9,325 nt of DNA, taken from assembly GCA_002254385.1 (NCBI GenBank), contig NJDO01000064.1:1-9325 (forward strand). The letters are read 5' to 3'. Positions within the stretch are counted from its first letter, which is position 1. Each line of letters opens with the position of its first letter. Below are positions 1 through 6,900 of the stretch, one piece after another. A model generated the notes under the pieces. The model saw only the letters and a list, made by a program, of their open reading frames with translations. It was not told the origin of the DNA and made no database searches. Position numbers and translations under genes: made by a program. The stretch comes from Thermoplasmatales archaeon ex4484_6 (GTDB taxonomy: Archaea > Thermoplasmatota > Penumbrarchaeia > Penumbrarchaeales > Penumbrarchaeaceae).

Positions 1-2
1 GT

Positions 3-296
3 GCATCGACGGCATCCAGGATCGAATCGGTGTGCGATGCCTACCTTCTTGCAAAGAGAACGGACGACCATCGCAACTCCACGATATACGGGTATTCCAT
101 CGATCTGTGTGCGGATTTCCTGATGAGGTTCCAGCTTGCATCAGGGAGTGTGTCAGGTCTGCCGCACCCGGAAAGGGCATTGGGGGGTGTACCGAATGCC
201 AGGGACGACCTGACAATCAGAATAGACAATGTTCAGCACACCGCGGTCGTCCTCATAAAGGTCATGGTCTACCAGGTGGGAGTGGAACATATATGA
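3..296 (+). CDS. C-terminal fragment of an unidentified protein (5' end outside window)
   Basis: The frame is open from the left edge to a TGA at 294-296 and gives 97 residues. It is probably genuine coding sequence: codon choice matches the neighbouring genes (AGG/AGA arginines, mostly G or C in third position), and the translation alternates hydrophobic and polar residues like a helical protein. A recognisable-looking stretch near the end reads TIRIDNVQHTAVVLIK, preceded by a Gly/Pro-rich segment. Arg-Ile-Asp followed by Gln-His and a hydrophobic helix recalls the C-terminal helices of alpha/alpha-barrel (toroid) proteins such as epimerase- or prenyltransferase-like folds. That is only an impression; I do not recognise the family and assign no function. 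ATG codons within the fragment are unlikely to be the start, because the reading frame stays open and protein-like up to the window edge. The gene is followed by a 184-bp non-coding gap. Confidence 0.65.
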   Translation, partial: ASTASRIESVCDAYLLAKRTDDHRNSTIYGYSIDLCADFLMRFQLASGSVSGLPHPERALGGVPNARDDLTIRIDNVQHTAVVLIKVMVYQVGVEHI

Positions 297-346
297 CGGA
301 CATTCCGGTTAGGGCCTGTCCGGGCAGATCTCTCATGGAATGATGA

Positions 347-380
347 TTCGGATCGGTCGGTCCAAAACGACCAATCCGAA
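347..380. repeat. Inverted repeat, 13-bp arms with one mismatch, 8-bp spacer
   Basis: The left arm is TTCGGATCGGTCG (347-359) and the right arm is CGACCAATCCGAA (368-380). They are reverse complements at 12 of 13 positions, with an 8-base spacer. The repeat lies 50 bp after the upstream gene's stop and about 50 bp before the TATA box of the ABM-fold gene. It could be a protein-binding operator for that gene or a 3'-end hairpin for the upstream transcript. There is no T-run directly after the right arm on the plus strand, so a bacterial-style terminator is unlikely. Confidence 0.7.
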
Positions 381-424
381 AAATGTATGCACGGAATTTT
401 CCTCCACCGATTCATTTCTGCCTT

Positions 425-442
425 TTTGTGAAATAATATATA
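425..442 (+). promoter_or_regulatory. Archaeal promoter (BRE plus TATA box) of the ABM-fold gene
   Basis: An AT-rich box, ATAATATATA, lies at about 432-441 and is preceded by purine-rich GTGAAA that could serve as the TFB recognition element. A start about 26 bases downstream would fall near 462-465 and give a leader of about 17 nt. That leader would carry the ribosome-binding site GGAG (468-471), 9 nt before the ATG at 481. Upstream, 410-428 is T-rich and could also be where the preceding transcript ends. Confidence 0.6.
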
Positions 443-480
443 CCTAATTCAATCATATCTACCATCTGGAGATTTCGAAA

Positions 481-774
481 ATGTATGTTGGTGTCATTCT
501 CTACAGGTTCAGACCGGACAGGATAGATGATGCGATCAAGGCGTGGAGGGACATGGTGATACCGGAAGCCAGGAAGCATCAGGGTTTCATCCGTGCTGAG
601 ATGTTTGCGGACAGGGAAACGGGCAGGGGGATGGATATCGGCTACTGGCAGACCAGGGAGAATGCCGCTCATTTCGAGGAGAGCGGAGCATACGGTTTCC
701 TTATCAACGAACTCTCGGATTACCTGGAGGTTCCGCCCCAGAGAATGCAGTTCGAGAAGGTTCTTGAAGTGTAG
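481..774 (+). CDS. Antibiotic biosynthesis monooxygenase (ABM)-fold small protein
   Basis: The 97-residue product has the length and pattern of a single ABM / dimeric alpha-beta barrel domain. A first beta strand (about residues 2-10) is followed by a helix rich in charged residues (13-31), then paired strands around 35-56 ending in the family-typical GYWQT, and a helix starting ENAAHFEESGAY. Members form small dimeric ferredoxin-like barrels. Some are cofactor-independent quinone-forming monooxygenases, some are haem-degrading, and many have no known reaction. Trp56 and His64 sit where the family usually has them, but the N-terminal asparagine of IsdG-type haem oxygenases is not evident, so I do not assign haem cleavage. 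The start is supported by GGAG at 468-471 and a TATA box upstream. The gene is transcribed alone and ends 3 bp from the oppositely oriented purQ stop. Family placement is fairly secure; substrate is unknown. Confidence 0.8.
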   Translation: MYVGVILYRFRPDRIDDAIKAWRDMVIPEARKHQGFIRAEMFADRETGRGMDIGYWQTRENAAHFEESGAYGFLINELSDYLEVPPQRMQFEKVLEV

Positions 775-777
775 GGA

Positions 778-1620
778 TCAGAACCGCTTCATCACGTACT
801 CCAGGACCGATTCGAATATCTTCCTCCCGTCCCCCTCCTCGGGACCCACCCTTCTCCTGTACCAGTCCGGGTGGGTGTTCCTGAAGAAAACCCTCTCGGG
901 GTGGGGCATGAGGCCGAAGACGTTTCCCCCGTCATTCGTTATTCCCGCTATGTTGAACTTCGAACCGTTGGGATTGTAGGGATAGGGGGCTTCGACATCC
1001 CCCGAAGGGTCGGAATACCTGAACACAATCCTGTCCTCGTCGAACAGCCGCTCGTAGAGTCCCCTCTCCCGTTCGGCGGGGAGCATGAACTTCCCCTCGG
1101 CATGGGCGGAGGGAATGAGCCTGATCTCGTTCTCTTCCAGCTTTCCCGTCCATGCGCATTTTCCCCTGTTTACGTGTTTTAGAAGTGTGGGTCTGCATTC
1201 GAACCTTCCGGAATCATTGGCGTGGAGGACCGCTTCCGGATGCTCCGACATTGCGGAATCGAATGCAGGCAGTATTCCCAGTTCCACCATGATCTGGAAG
1301 CCGTTGCAGAAACCACCAACCGCCTTTCCTTCATCTATGAACCTCGCAAGGTCCCTGCCTGATGAGGCCTTCATCCTTGCAGCAAATATGGCGCCGGCGC
1401 GGACGTAGTCCCCCGCAGAGAACCCTCCCGGGAACATAAGTATCTGATAATCATCCAGGGACCTGTTCTCCCCTGCCAGGGTGTCCCTTCCCTCAAGCTG
1501 TTTGAGATGGACGAACTCCGGGTCGGCCCCAAGCCTCCTGAATGCATCGAAGGTCTCCTGCTCGCAGTTCGTTCCCTCCATCCTGAGCACGCAAACCTTC
1601 ACCTCATCAGCCTTCATCAT
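778..1620 (-). CDS. purQ: FGAM synthase glutaminase subunit PurQ
   Basis: PurQ is the class I glutamine amidotransferase of formylglycinamidine ribonucleotide synthase. It hydrolyses glutamine and passes ammonia to PurL in the fourth step of purine synthesis. The 280-residue product starts with the conserved strand VCVLRMEGTNCEQE (9-22). It then shows PGGFSAGDYVRAGA (64-77), the nucleophile elbow GGFCNGFQ (102-109) with Cys105, and MPHPER (238-243) supplying His240 and Glu242, so the catalytic triad is intact. At about 280 residues it is longer than many bacterial PurQ proteins (roughly 225). I chose the ATG at 1620 because it overlaps the purL stop as ATGA and follows GGAGGGG at 1629-1623. 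The adjacent ATG at 1617 has even better spacing, and the frame open to 1656 would only add residues inside purL. It is the last gene of purS-purL-purQ, translationally coupled to purL. Confidence 0.96.
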   Translation of the reverse strand: MMKADEVKVCVLRMEGTNCEQETFDAFRRLGADPEFVHLKQLEGRDTLAGENRSLDDYQILMFPGGFSAGDYVRAGAIFAARMKASSGRDLARFIDEGKAVGGFCNGFQIMVELGILPAFDSAMSEHPEAVLHANDSGRFECRPTLLKHVNRGKCAWTGKLEENEIRLIPSAHAEGKFMLPAERERGLYERLFDEDRIVFRYSDPSGDVEAPYPYNPNGSKFNIAGITNDGGNVFGLMPHPERVFFRNTHPDWYRRRVGPEEGDGRKIFESVLEYVMKRF

Positions 1621-4001
1621 GACCCCTCCATCAGTTTCCTCAGGCCGTTCCTCCACGCATAATCAAGATCGGATACGGGCACATCCATAAGGATGGTCTC
1701 ACCGTCGGTTATCCTGAGGGAATCACCGAGGACCGTTCCGAGTTTGGTGTAGGGAGCACCCTTCCGGGAGAGGCAGTCCTCGACCTTGAGGGCATACTGG
1801 GGTGGGACCTCGATGAGGTAACGTGAATTGGACTCGGAGAACAACTTCTCGTTCACATCCATTGGTTCCCCCTCGTCCTCCGACATGGAACCGACCCTCC
1901 TGATATTGATATCTGCGCCAAGGCCTCCGCCGATGCACATCTCGGATATGGCGGCAGCCAGCCCCCCTTCCGAAAGGTCGTGTACTGAGAAGAGAAGCCC
2001 CTCGCCGTTCATCTCCAGAATGGCATCCATGCACTTTCCGGAAAGTTCAAGGTCCACGTCGGGAACGCACGAACATTCCACGCCCATGTATCTGAAGAAG
2101 GCCGTCCCTCCCATCTCGTTCCTTGTCCTTCCAACAAGATATATGATATTCCCTTTCTCCTTGAGGTCGGGTGTGGTTGCTGACCTGATGTCGTCAATGA
2201 GGCCCACCATCATGATCGTCGGTGTGGGCGGGACCTTGCCTATCTCCGATTCGTTGTACAGGGAAACGTTGCCTGATACCACGGGGAGTGTGAAGTGCCT
2301 GGCGAATTCCCCAATTGCGGTGCATGCCCTCTCGAAGTCCCCCAGCCTGTCGGGCTTCTCCGGGTTGCCGAAATTGAGGCAGTCGGTGACGGAGTGCGGA
2401 TAGGCACCCGTGGAGACCAGATTCCTTACGGATTCCTCCATCGCCGACAGGGTTCCCCGGTAGGGGTCGAGTTCGCAGAAATAGGGGTTGACATCGGCCG
2501 TTATCACTATTCCCTTGTAGGAATCCTCCAGCGGTTTGATAACGGCGGCATCGGACGGACCGGGTGAGAACGGCATACCGGCATAGGGCTTGATGACGGT
2601 CCTGCCCCTGACCTCATGATCGTAGACCCTGAACACATCCTCCTTGGAGCATATGTTCGGAGAGGAGAGGATCGACAGCAGGGCATCCTCCAGCTTTTCA
2701 CGGGGAAGTGGTCCTATGCCCGGGTCCGGGATGTCCCTGTCGACCTTCCGGGATTCGAATATCCGGCAGTATTCCGGACCGGCAGTGAAGAATTCAAGGT
2801 CCAGGTCAAGGATCGTCCGGCCGTGCCACAGCGCCTTCACCCTCTTTCCCTCCACCACCTCGCCTATGACCACGGCCTCGACATCCCACTTTCTGAACAT
2901 ATGAAGCACGGCGTCCACGTTCTCAGGCGCTACCGAAACCATCATTCTTTCCTGGGATTCGGACACCCAGATCTCCCACGGGGCAAGCCCCTCCTCCTTC
3001 AGGGGGACCCTGTCGAGATGTATCACGGCTCCGGCTCCGCCGTCGAGCGCCATCTCGCCGCTGACGCAGGACAGCCCTCCTCCTCCAAGGTCCTTCATGC
3101 CCCTGAGAAGCCCCTTCTCGTTCGCTTCAAGGCATGAATGGATCAGGGGTTCCTTTGTTATGGGATCCCCGAGCTGGACCGAGCCCCTGTCCTTCTCCTC
3201 GGACTCTGCCGAGAGGTCCGCCGAGGCGAAGGTCACCCCGTGGATGCCGTCCCTTCCGGTGCGTCCGCCTGCCAGTATGTATACCTCGCCGGGTCCTCCC
3301 ACCCTTGAGTGAATGACATTTTCCTTTCTGCCGATCCCCACGCAGCCGACATTGACAAGAGGGTTGCCCGTATATCCCGGATGGAAGTTCACCATCCCCG
3401 CCACCGTGGGGATGCCTATCCTGTTCCCGTAATCCCTTATACCGGCAACCACACCGGAATAGATGAACCTGGGGTGGTTGATCCCCTCGGGGACCTCCTC
3501 TGCGGGGGTGTCCAGGGGTCCGAAGAAGAGGGGGTCGATTACCGCAATCGGCTGTGCTCCCATGCATAGAACATCCCTTATTATGCCGCCCACGCCGGTG
3601 GCGGAACCTCCGTAGGGACCTATGGCCGACGGGTGGTTGTGGGATTCCAGTCCCACGCAGTAAACATGTTCATCATCGAACTCCACAACCCCCGCATCCT
3701 CCCCTTCGATGACGGTCTGGGGGGCCTTTATCCCGATGAATGACCTCTTCATGAAATACTTCGATGATTTGTAGCAGCAGTGCTCGGACCATGCCTGCCC
3801 CAGTGCTTCAAGTTCGACGTCGGTCGGGTCCCTGCCTTCCGAGATGAAATGGGTCCTGATCCTTGACATCTCCTCGGTTGAAAGGCCGATGCCCATGATC
3901 TCCGAGATGCCTCCCAGCTCATCCTCGCTGGCCTCTGAGAGGAGAACGACCCTGACAGGTGTCCCCGCTTCCATTTCCCTGAACAGATGTGATACGTCCA
4001 T
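1617..4001 (-). CDS. purL: FGAM synthase large subunit PurL
   Basis: PurL uses ATP and ammonia to convert FGAR to FGAM, in complex with PurS and PurQ. The 794-residue product is a small-type (multi-subunit) PurL with two AIRS/PurM-like halves. Visible landmarks are WSEHCCYKSSK (71-81) with the catalytic-region His74, GLESHNHPSAIGPYGG (117-132) for nucleotide binding, MKDLGGGGLS near residue 305, DCLNFGNPEKPD near 544, VSGNVSLYNES near 579, DLSEGGLAAA near 679 and FSESNSRY near 724. The roughly 40 residues ahead of the point where the shortest bacterial PurLs start read like a conserved PurL N-terminus (GLSTEEM...GRDPTDVELEAL), so the upstream ATG at 4001 is preferred. That ATG follows GAGGG at 4012-4008, which overlaps the purS stop. 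It lies 9 bp after purS and overlaps purQ by 4 bp. Confidence 0.97.
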   Translation of the reverse strand: MDVSHLFREMEAGTPVRVVLLSEASEDELGGISEIMGIGLSTEEMSRIRTHFISEGRDPTDVELEALGQAWSEHCCYKSSKYFMKRSFIGIKAPQTVIEGEDAGVVEFDDEHVYCVGLESHNHPSAIGPYGGSATGVGGIIRDVLCMGAQPIAVIDPLFFGPLDTPAEEVPEGINHPRFIYSGVVAGIRDYGNRIGIPTVAGMVNFHPGYTGNPLVNVGCVGIGRKENVIHSRVGGPGEVYILAGGRTGRDGIHGVTFASADLSAESEEKDRGSVQLGDPITKEPLIHSCLEANEKGLLRGMKDLGGGGLSCVSGEMALDGGAGAVIHLDRVPLKEEGLAPWEIWVSESQERMMVSVAPENVDAVLHMFRKWDVEAVVIGEVVEGKRVKALWHGRTILDLDLEFFTAGPEYCRIFESRKVDRDIPDPGIGPLPREKLEDALLSILSSPNICSKEDVFRVYDHEVRGRTVIKPYAGMPFSPGPSDAAVIKPLEDSYKGIVITADVNPYFCELDPYRGTLSAMEESVRNLVSTGAYPHSVTDCLNFGNPEKPDRLGDFERACTAIGEFARHFTLPVVSGNVSLYNESEIGKVPPTPTIMMVGLIDDIRSATTPDLKEKGNIIYLVGRTRNEMGGTAFFRYMGVECSCVPDVDLELSGKCMDAILEMNGEGLLFSVHDLSEGGLAAAISEMCIGGGLGADINIRRVGSMSEDEGEPMDVNEKLFSESNSRYLIEVPPQYALKVEDCLSRKGAPYTKLGTVLGDSLRITDGETILMDVPVSDLDYAWRNGLRKLMEGS
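1623..1629 (-). promoter_or_regulatory. Ribosome-binding site of purQ inside the end of purL
   Basis: On the minus strand GGAGGGG runs from 1629 to 1623 within the last codons of purL. It lies 2-4 nt before the ATG at 1620 and 5-7 nt before the ATG at 1617. It supports starting PurQ at one of these two codons, and the overlapping stop and start point to coupled translation. Confidence 0.75.
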
Positions 4002-4007
4002 GGATGA

Positions 4008-4012
4008 CCCTC
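4008..4012 (-). promoter_or_regulatory. Ribosome-binding site of purL overlapping the purS stop
   Basis: GAGGG on the minus strand (4012-4008) includes the last two bases of the purS TGA and sits 6 nt before the purL ATG at 4001. This decides the purL start in favour of 4001 rather than the in-frame ATG 35 codons downstream. Confidence 0.7.
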
Positions 4013-4253
4013 AGAGGAAAACTATCTCGTGGGTGTGGATGACCGGATTCGTCAGGATCCTTCTGCACATCTCCTCTACCCTCTCGCTCGCCTCTTCCCG
4101 GGAAGGGGCATCGATCTCCATTCTGTAGACCTTGAGGCTCTTTACGCTCTTGACCTCATCATAACCCAGAAGCTCCAGGGATTTCAGTGTATTGGCCCCT
4201 TCGGGGTCGCTTACCCCCTTCTTGAGCCCCACCTTGACCTCGACCGTGAACAT
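4011..4253 (-). CDS. purS: FGAM synthase accessory subunit PurS
   Basis: PurS is the small dimeric subunit that bridges PurL and PurQ and helps form the ammonia channel of FGAM synthase. At 80 residues the product has normal family length. It begins with the typical strand FTVEVKVGLKKGVSDPEG (2-19), where the K-x-G-V-x-D-P-x-G pattern is the PurS hallmark. It continues through TLKSLELLGYDEVKSVKSLK (22-41) and a helix with an R-x-x-x-x-E pattern, and ends in NPVIHTHEIVFL, matching the usual 'L.NPV.E.Y.' tail position. It is the first gene of the purS-purL-purQ operon. The ATG at 4253 is preceded by a modest AGGA (4266-4263). The TATA-like box at 4320-4314 would give a leader of roughly 38 nt. 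Confidence 0.95.
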   Translation of the reverse strand: MFTVEVKVGLKKGVSDPEGANTLKSLELLGYDEVKSVKSLKVYRMEIDAPSREEASERVEEMCRRILTNPVIHTHEIVFL

Positions 4254-4282
4254 GGAAACACATCCTTCATATCGTCTTCGGG

Positions 4283-4309
4283 CTTCTACCCTGCATGGGG
4301 TATGAGAAG
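4283..4309. repeat. Imperfect inverted repeat on the predicted purSLQ transcription start
   Basis: TACCC (4287-4291) and GGGTA (4298-4302) are perfect inverted arms around TGCATG. They are flanked by CTTC (4283-4286) and GAAG (4306-4309), also complementary, with three unpaired bases on one side. The element lies about 12 to 30 bp downstream of the purS TATA box, so it covers the predicted start near 4291. This is a position where archaeal repressors commonly block RNA polymerase. An operator role is inferred from position only. Confidence 0.5.
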
Positions 4310-4312
4310 GAG

Positions 4313-4322
4313 TGATATAACC
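4313..4322 (-). promoter_or_regulatory. TATA box of the purSLQ operon
   Basis: The minus strand reads GGTTATATCA across 4322-4313, with TTATATC as the box centred near 4317. A start about 26 bases downstream falls near 4291, giving a leader of about 38 nt before the purS ATG. No other comparable box is seen nearer to purS. Confidence 0.55.
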
Positions 4323-4360
4323 TTAATCAGAGTAGATGAAGAGGTACGTCATGGCTCTGA

Positions 4361-4376
4361 CCAAACATTAAATACC
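4361..4376 (+). promoter_or_regulatory. BRE/TATA promoter of the OPT transporter gene
   Basis: CCAAAC (4361-4366) resembles a TFB recognition element and runs into ATTAAATAC (4367-4375), a plausible TATA box. The predicted start is near 4398, with a leader of about 37 nt. A second AT-rich stretch, TTTTATCG at 4378-4385, is an alternative box. The ATG at 4435 has only a weak GGTGG (4426-4430) before it. This promoter is about 45 bp from the divergent purS promoter. Confidence 0.5.
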
Positions 4377-4434
4377 GTTTTATCGTTAATCTGGGTGCCG
4401 GGTTGGTATTGTTGATTCTCCCGACGGTGGTTCG

Positions 4435-6600
4435 ATGGCAAGGGTGAGGAAGTCCACCTACAGGCAGCCGATGACTCCGAAAGGTATCGAGGGTATCGAG
4501 AAAGGCACCCTGAAGTGGTTCGACCCGGAGATGTTCGTCAACTTCAACACGGGTTCACTGGAGCAGTATCTTGATGAGAGGAACAGGGTTCACGGTTTCG
4601 CCGAGAAGGCGTGGTCATGGAAATGGGTGCTGATAGCGGTAGGTATCGGGGCTCTGTTCGCGATGGTGAACCAGTATGTCGGGCTCAAGGTGGGGATGGT
4701 GGTTGCGGGGTCATGGTACATGGTGTACCTCCTGGGAATGGCAGCAAGGCTGAAGCCAGCTTCCCTGAACATCGCTGCAACAGCTTCCAACGGAGCCGCG
4801 ATGATATGCACCGGTTTCGTTTTCACATTCCCCGCGATATACATCCTTGCGCTGGACCCTGCCGAGAAGGTGGGAGGACAGTTCCTTATCAACGAATCGG
4901 TCCTGCCGTCTCTCCTCCCCATCGCCATAATCTCGGTGATGATATCCGGTGTCCTGGGTGTCATGTACTTCATAATTTTCAGAAGAATATGGCTGGTCGA
5001 GGACCCGCTTCCCACTCCCGGTTTCGAGGCAATGGTCAAGCTATTGGATCTCTCCCGGGCAGCTTCGGCCGAGGCCACGGCTCAGGCGAAAACATCCTTC
5101 AGGCAGGCGATGGGGTGGATAGGGGCGACGGCCCTGTTCACATTCTTCAGGGACTTCCCCCTCTTCAAACATGCGGGGCCCTTCTCACCCCTGGGTGGAG
5201 AGATATCCATCATGGACAGGATGGCGATGGCCTTCGGGCTGCAGAAATACTATCAGGCGGGTGACATAATCTTCACCCCCGAACCTGCAAAGGTAACGTT
5301 CCTCTCCGTCACCCTGATACCCCTGCAGTTCGGTCTTGGCTGGTTCATGAAGTTTCGGACGGCCGCCCTCATTTTCCTTGGAACGGCCTTCACCTGGTTT
5401 GTCGTGGTCCCGGTGGCCGTTTGGACCCATGCTCCCTACTTCTGGGCGAACTCGGGTGAGTTCTTCGACGTATCCCTGATGCATCTGTTCACCGGTGCCG
5501 ACCTTGCGGGAACCATCTACGAGGGCATACCCACATCTCCCGCATTTGCCGCCTATTCCATGGCCAGGGTCATGGCCATCGGGTGCATTCTGGGAGGCGG
5601 GCTTACAGCCCTTGTCAAGATGCTCCCGGTTTTCAAGACTGTATTCAGGGATGTCCTCTCATCCATGCAGGGAGGGGAGGAGAAGAACCTGAAGAAGGCC
5701 TTCTACATTCCGGGCAGGGGATGGTACGAGTGGCCCGCATCACATATATGGATAGTATTCTCCCTGACCATAGTTCTCGTGTCCATCTTCTTCATCGTGG
5801 GGGGCTTCAATCCCATATCATCAATCGTGTTCTCCATACTGCTGGTGTTCCTCACGTTCCTTCTTGGCGCCATCGCGGTCAAGGTCATGGGTGAAACGGG
5901 GACCGAACCCGTATCCGCCACATCCTTCCTCGTACTGCTGATACTCATGGGCGTTTTCATTCTGGTACTTCCGGTGTTCGGCATCAGAATGTCGGAGAGC
6001 GAGATAATCGTCATGTCACTTGTGGGAACCACGGTTTTCGGGGCAGCCATTTCGATGTCGGGCGATGTTGTAATGAACTTCAAGATCGGGCTGTACTGCG
6101 GGAACAGACCGCATGATCTGGTGAAGGCGATAACAATCGGTATCGTCCCCGGGGCCATAGTTTCCGGTGTTTTCGCCGTTGTTTTCTCCTACGGCCTCGG
6201 TGTGGGCGACCTCAATCTTCCAGCTCCCCAGGCACATGCGTTCTCGATCTTCGTCAAGGCCATCATAGAGAATGCCATACAGCTGAAGATATTCGGAGCG
6301 GGAATCCTCATAGGTATCGTTCTCGAGCTTCTCATCGGTATGGGAACCGCATTCGGTCTGGGTATGTATCTGCCGCTCGGGCTGCAGATACCGATGCTTA
6401 TCGGTGGTGCCTCCAGGGACCTCTGGGAGAAGAAATATCTCGAGCCCACGGCAAAGGCCAACAACTGGGGCGAGGACAAGAAGACCTTCAAGATCATGGG
6501 GACATACATGATGGCGACGGGGTTGATGGTGGGAGAGGCGATCCTAGGGACCTTCGTTGCGCTCTGGATAGTCCTTCCTTCACTTTTCGGCCTTGGATGA
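4435..6600 (+). CDS. OPT-family oligopeptide/metal-chelate transporter
   Basis: The 721-residue product is a polytopic membrane protein of the OPT superfamily, which takes up peptides or metal-siderophore-type complexes by secondary transport. About 60 hydrophilic residues precede the first membrane segment (about 64-82). Family signatures in order are NQYVGLKVG (79-87) and AGSWYMVYLL (91-100), LNIAATASNGAA (111-122) followed by FTFPAIYIL, MGETGTEPVSATSF (485-498), GDVVMNFKIGLYCGNRPHD (543-561), and GMYLPLGLQIPMLIGGASRD (643-662). I estimate 12 to 16 membrane segments. Nothing in the sequence identifies the substrate. It has its own promoter divergent from the purine operon, so a shared role with purine synthesis is not implied. 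Its last 21 bp overlap the convergent small gene on the other strand. Confidence 0.92.
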   Translation: MARVRKSTYRQPMTPKGIEGIEKGTLKWFDPEMFVNFNTGSLEQYLDERNRVHGFAEKAWSWKWVLIAVGIGALFAMVNQYVGLKVGMVVAGSWYMVYLLGMAARLKPASLNIAATASNGAAMICTGFVFTFPAIYILALDPAEKVGGQFLINESVLPSLLPIAIISVMISGVLGVMYFIIFRRIWLVEDPLPTPGFEAMVKLLDLSRAASAEATAQAKTSFRQAMGWIGATALFTFFRDFPLFKHAGPFSPLGGEISIMDRMAMAFGLQKYYQAGDIIFTPEPAKVTFLSVTLIPLQFGLGWFMKFRTAALIFLGTAFTWFVVVPVAVWTHAPYFWANSGEFFDVSLMHLFTGADLAGTIYEGIPTSPAFAAYSMARVMAIGCILGGGLTALVKMLPVFKTVFRDVLSSMQGGEEKNLKKAFYIPGRGWYEWPASHIWIVFSLTIVLVSIFFIVGGFNPISSIVFSILLVFLTFLLGAIAVKVMGETGTEPVSATSFLVLLILMGVFILVLPVFGIRMSESEIIVMSLVGTTVFGAAISMSGDVVMNFKIGLYCGNRPHDLVKAITIGIVPGAIVSGVFAVVFSYGLGVGDLNLPAPQAHAFSIFVKAIIENAIQLKIFGAGILIGIVLELLIGMGTAFGLGMYLPLGLQIPMLIGGASRDLWEKKYLEPTAKANNWGEDKKTFKIMGTYMMATGLMVGEAILGTFVALWIVLPSLFGLG

Positions 6601-6867
6601 GGGTTTCTTCTTCCTCTTCCAGCCCTTCCGCTCCATCTCCGCGGACCATTTCTTGACGATGTCCTCCGGGATGTCTATGGAGTCATTATCCATATCATAG
6701 GTCAGCTTCCCTTCCAGGATCATCTCCTCGACAGCCTCCCTGACCATCCTGGCGAAAAGGGGACCGTTGAATATCTCGTCCAGCTGTGCAGCGGCTATCC
6801 TGGTTCTCCTGTCGGATCCCGGTTTGATCCTTATCTGAACCTTCTCCTTTCCATCTTTCTTTTCCAT
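6580..6867 (-). CDS. Hypothetical 95-residue lysine-rich protein
   Basis: I do not recognise this protein with confidence. It has a basic N-terminus (MEKKDGKEKVQIRIKPGS), a helical core (about 24-54) reading LDEIFNGPLFARMVREAVEE and on to LEGKLT, an acidic loop (about 57-68), and a strongly basic tail (KRKKKPSSKAEK). The core, with a Pro-hydrophobic-x-R pattern and paired glutamates, loosely recalls small PCP-red-type helical domains, but this is weak. There is no membrane segment and no cysteine. The ATG at 6867 has GGGG at 6878-6875, 7 nt upstream, and an AT-rich promoter at 6901-6913 shared with the divergent ATPase gene. Its 3' end overlaps the transporter gene by 21 bp tail to tail. Apart from that overlap no other frame competes, so it is likely a real gene, perhaps nucleic-acid binding given its charge. 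Confidence 0.7.
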   Translation of the reverse strand: MEKKDGKEKVQIRIKPGSDRRTRIAAAQLDEIFNGPLFARMVREAVEEMILEGKLTYDMDNDSIDIPEDIVKKWSAEMERKGWKRKKKPSSKAEK

Positions 6868-6900
6868 GCGTTTTCCCCGCCAGCCCCAATAACATCGACA

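Noticed and set aside
347..380. Factor-independent terminator for the upstream gene
   Set aside because: The hairpin is followed by A-rich rather than T-rich sequence on the plus strand, so it does not have the expected terminator form.
1618..1656. An upstream start for purQ at 1656
   Set aside because: The extra 12 residues are unlike PurQ and lie inside purL, whereas the ATGs at 1620 and 1617 follow a good ribosome-binding site and give the conserved N-terminus.
1828..2403. A 191-codon plus-strand open frame inside purL
   Set aside because: The minus-strand purL frame here carries conserved PurL motifs, while the plus-strand translation is serine/proline-rich without any domain. High GC in third positions makes such antisense frames common. 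The same applies to the frame at 2616-3137.
3894..3896. An internal ATG of purL as the true start, preceded by GGAG
   Set aside because: The 35 residues upstream read like the conserved N-terminus of PurL, and the ATG at 4001 has its own well-spaced ribosome-binding site and fits the tight operon spacing.
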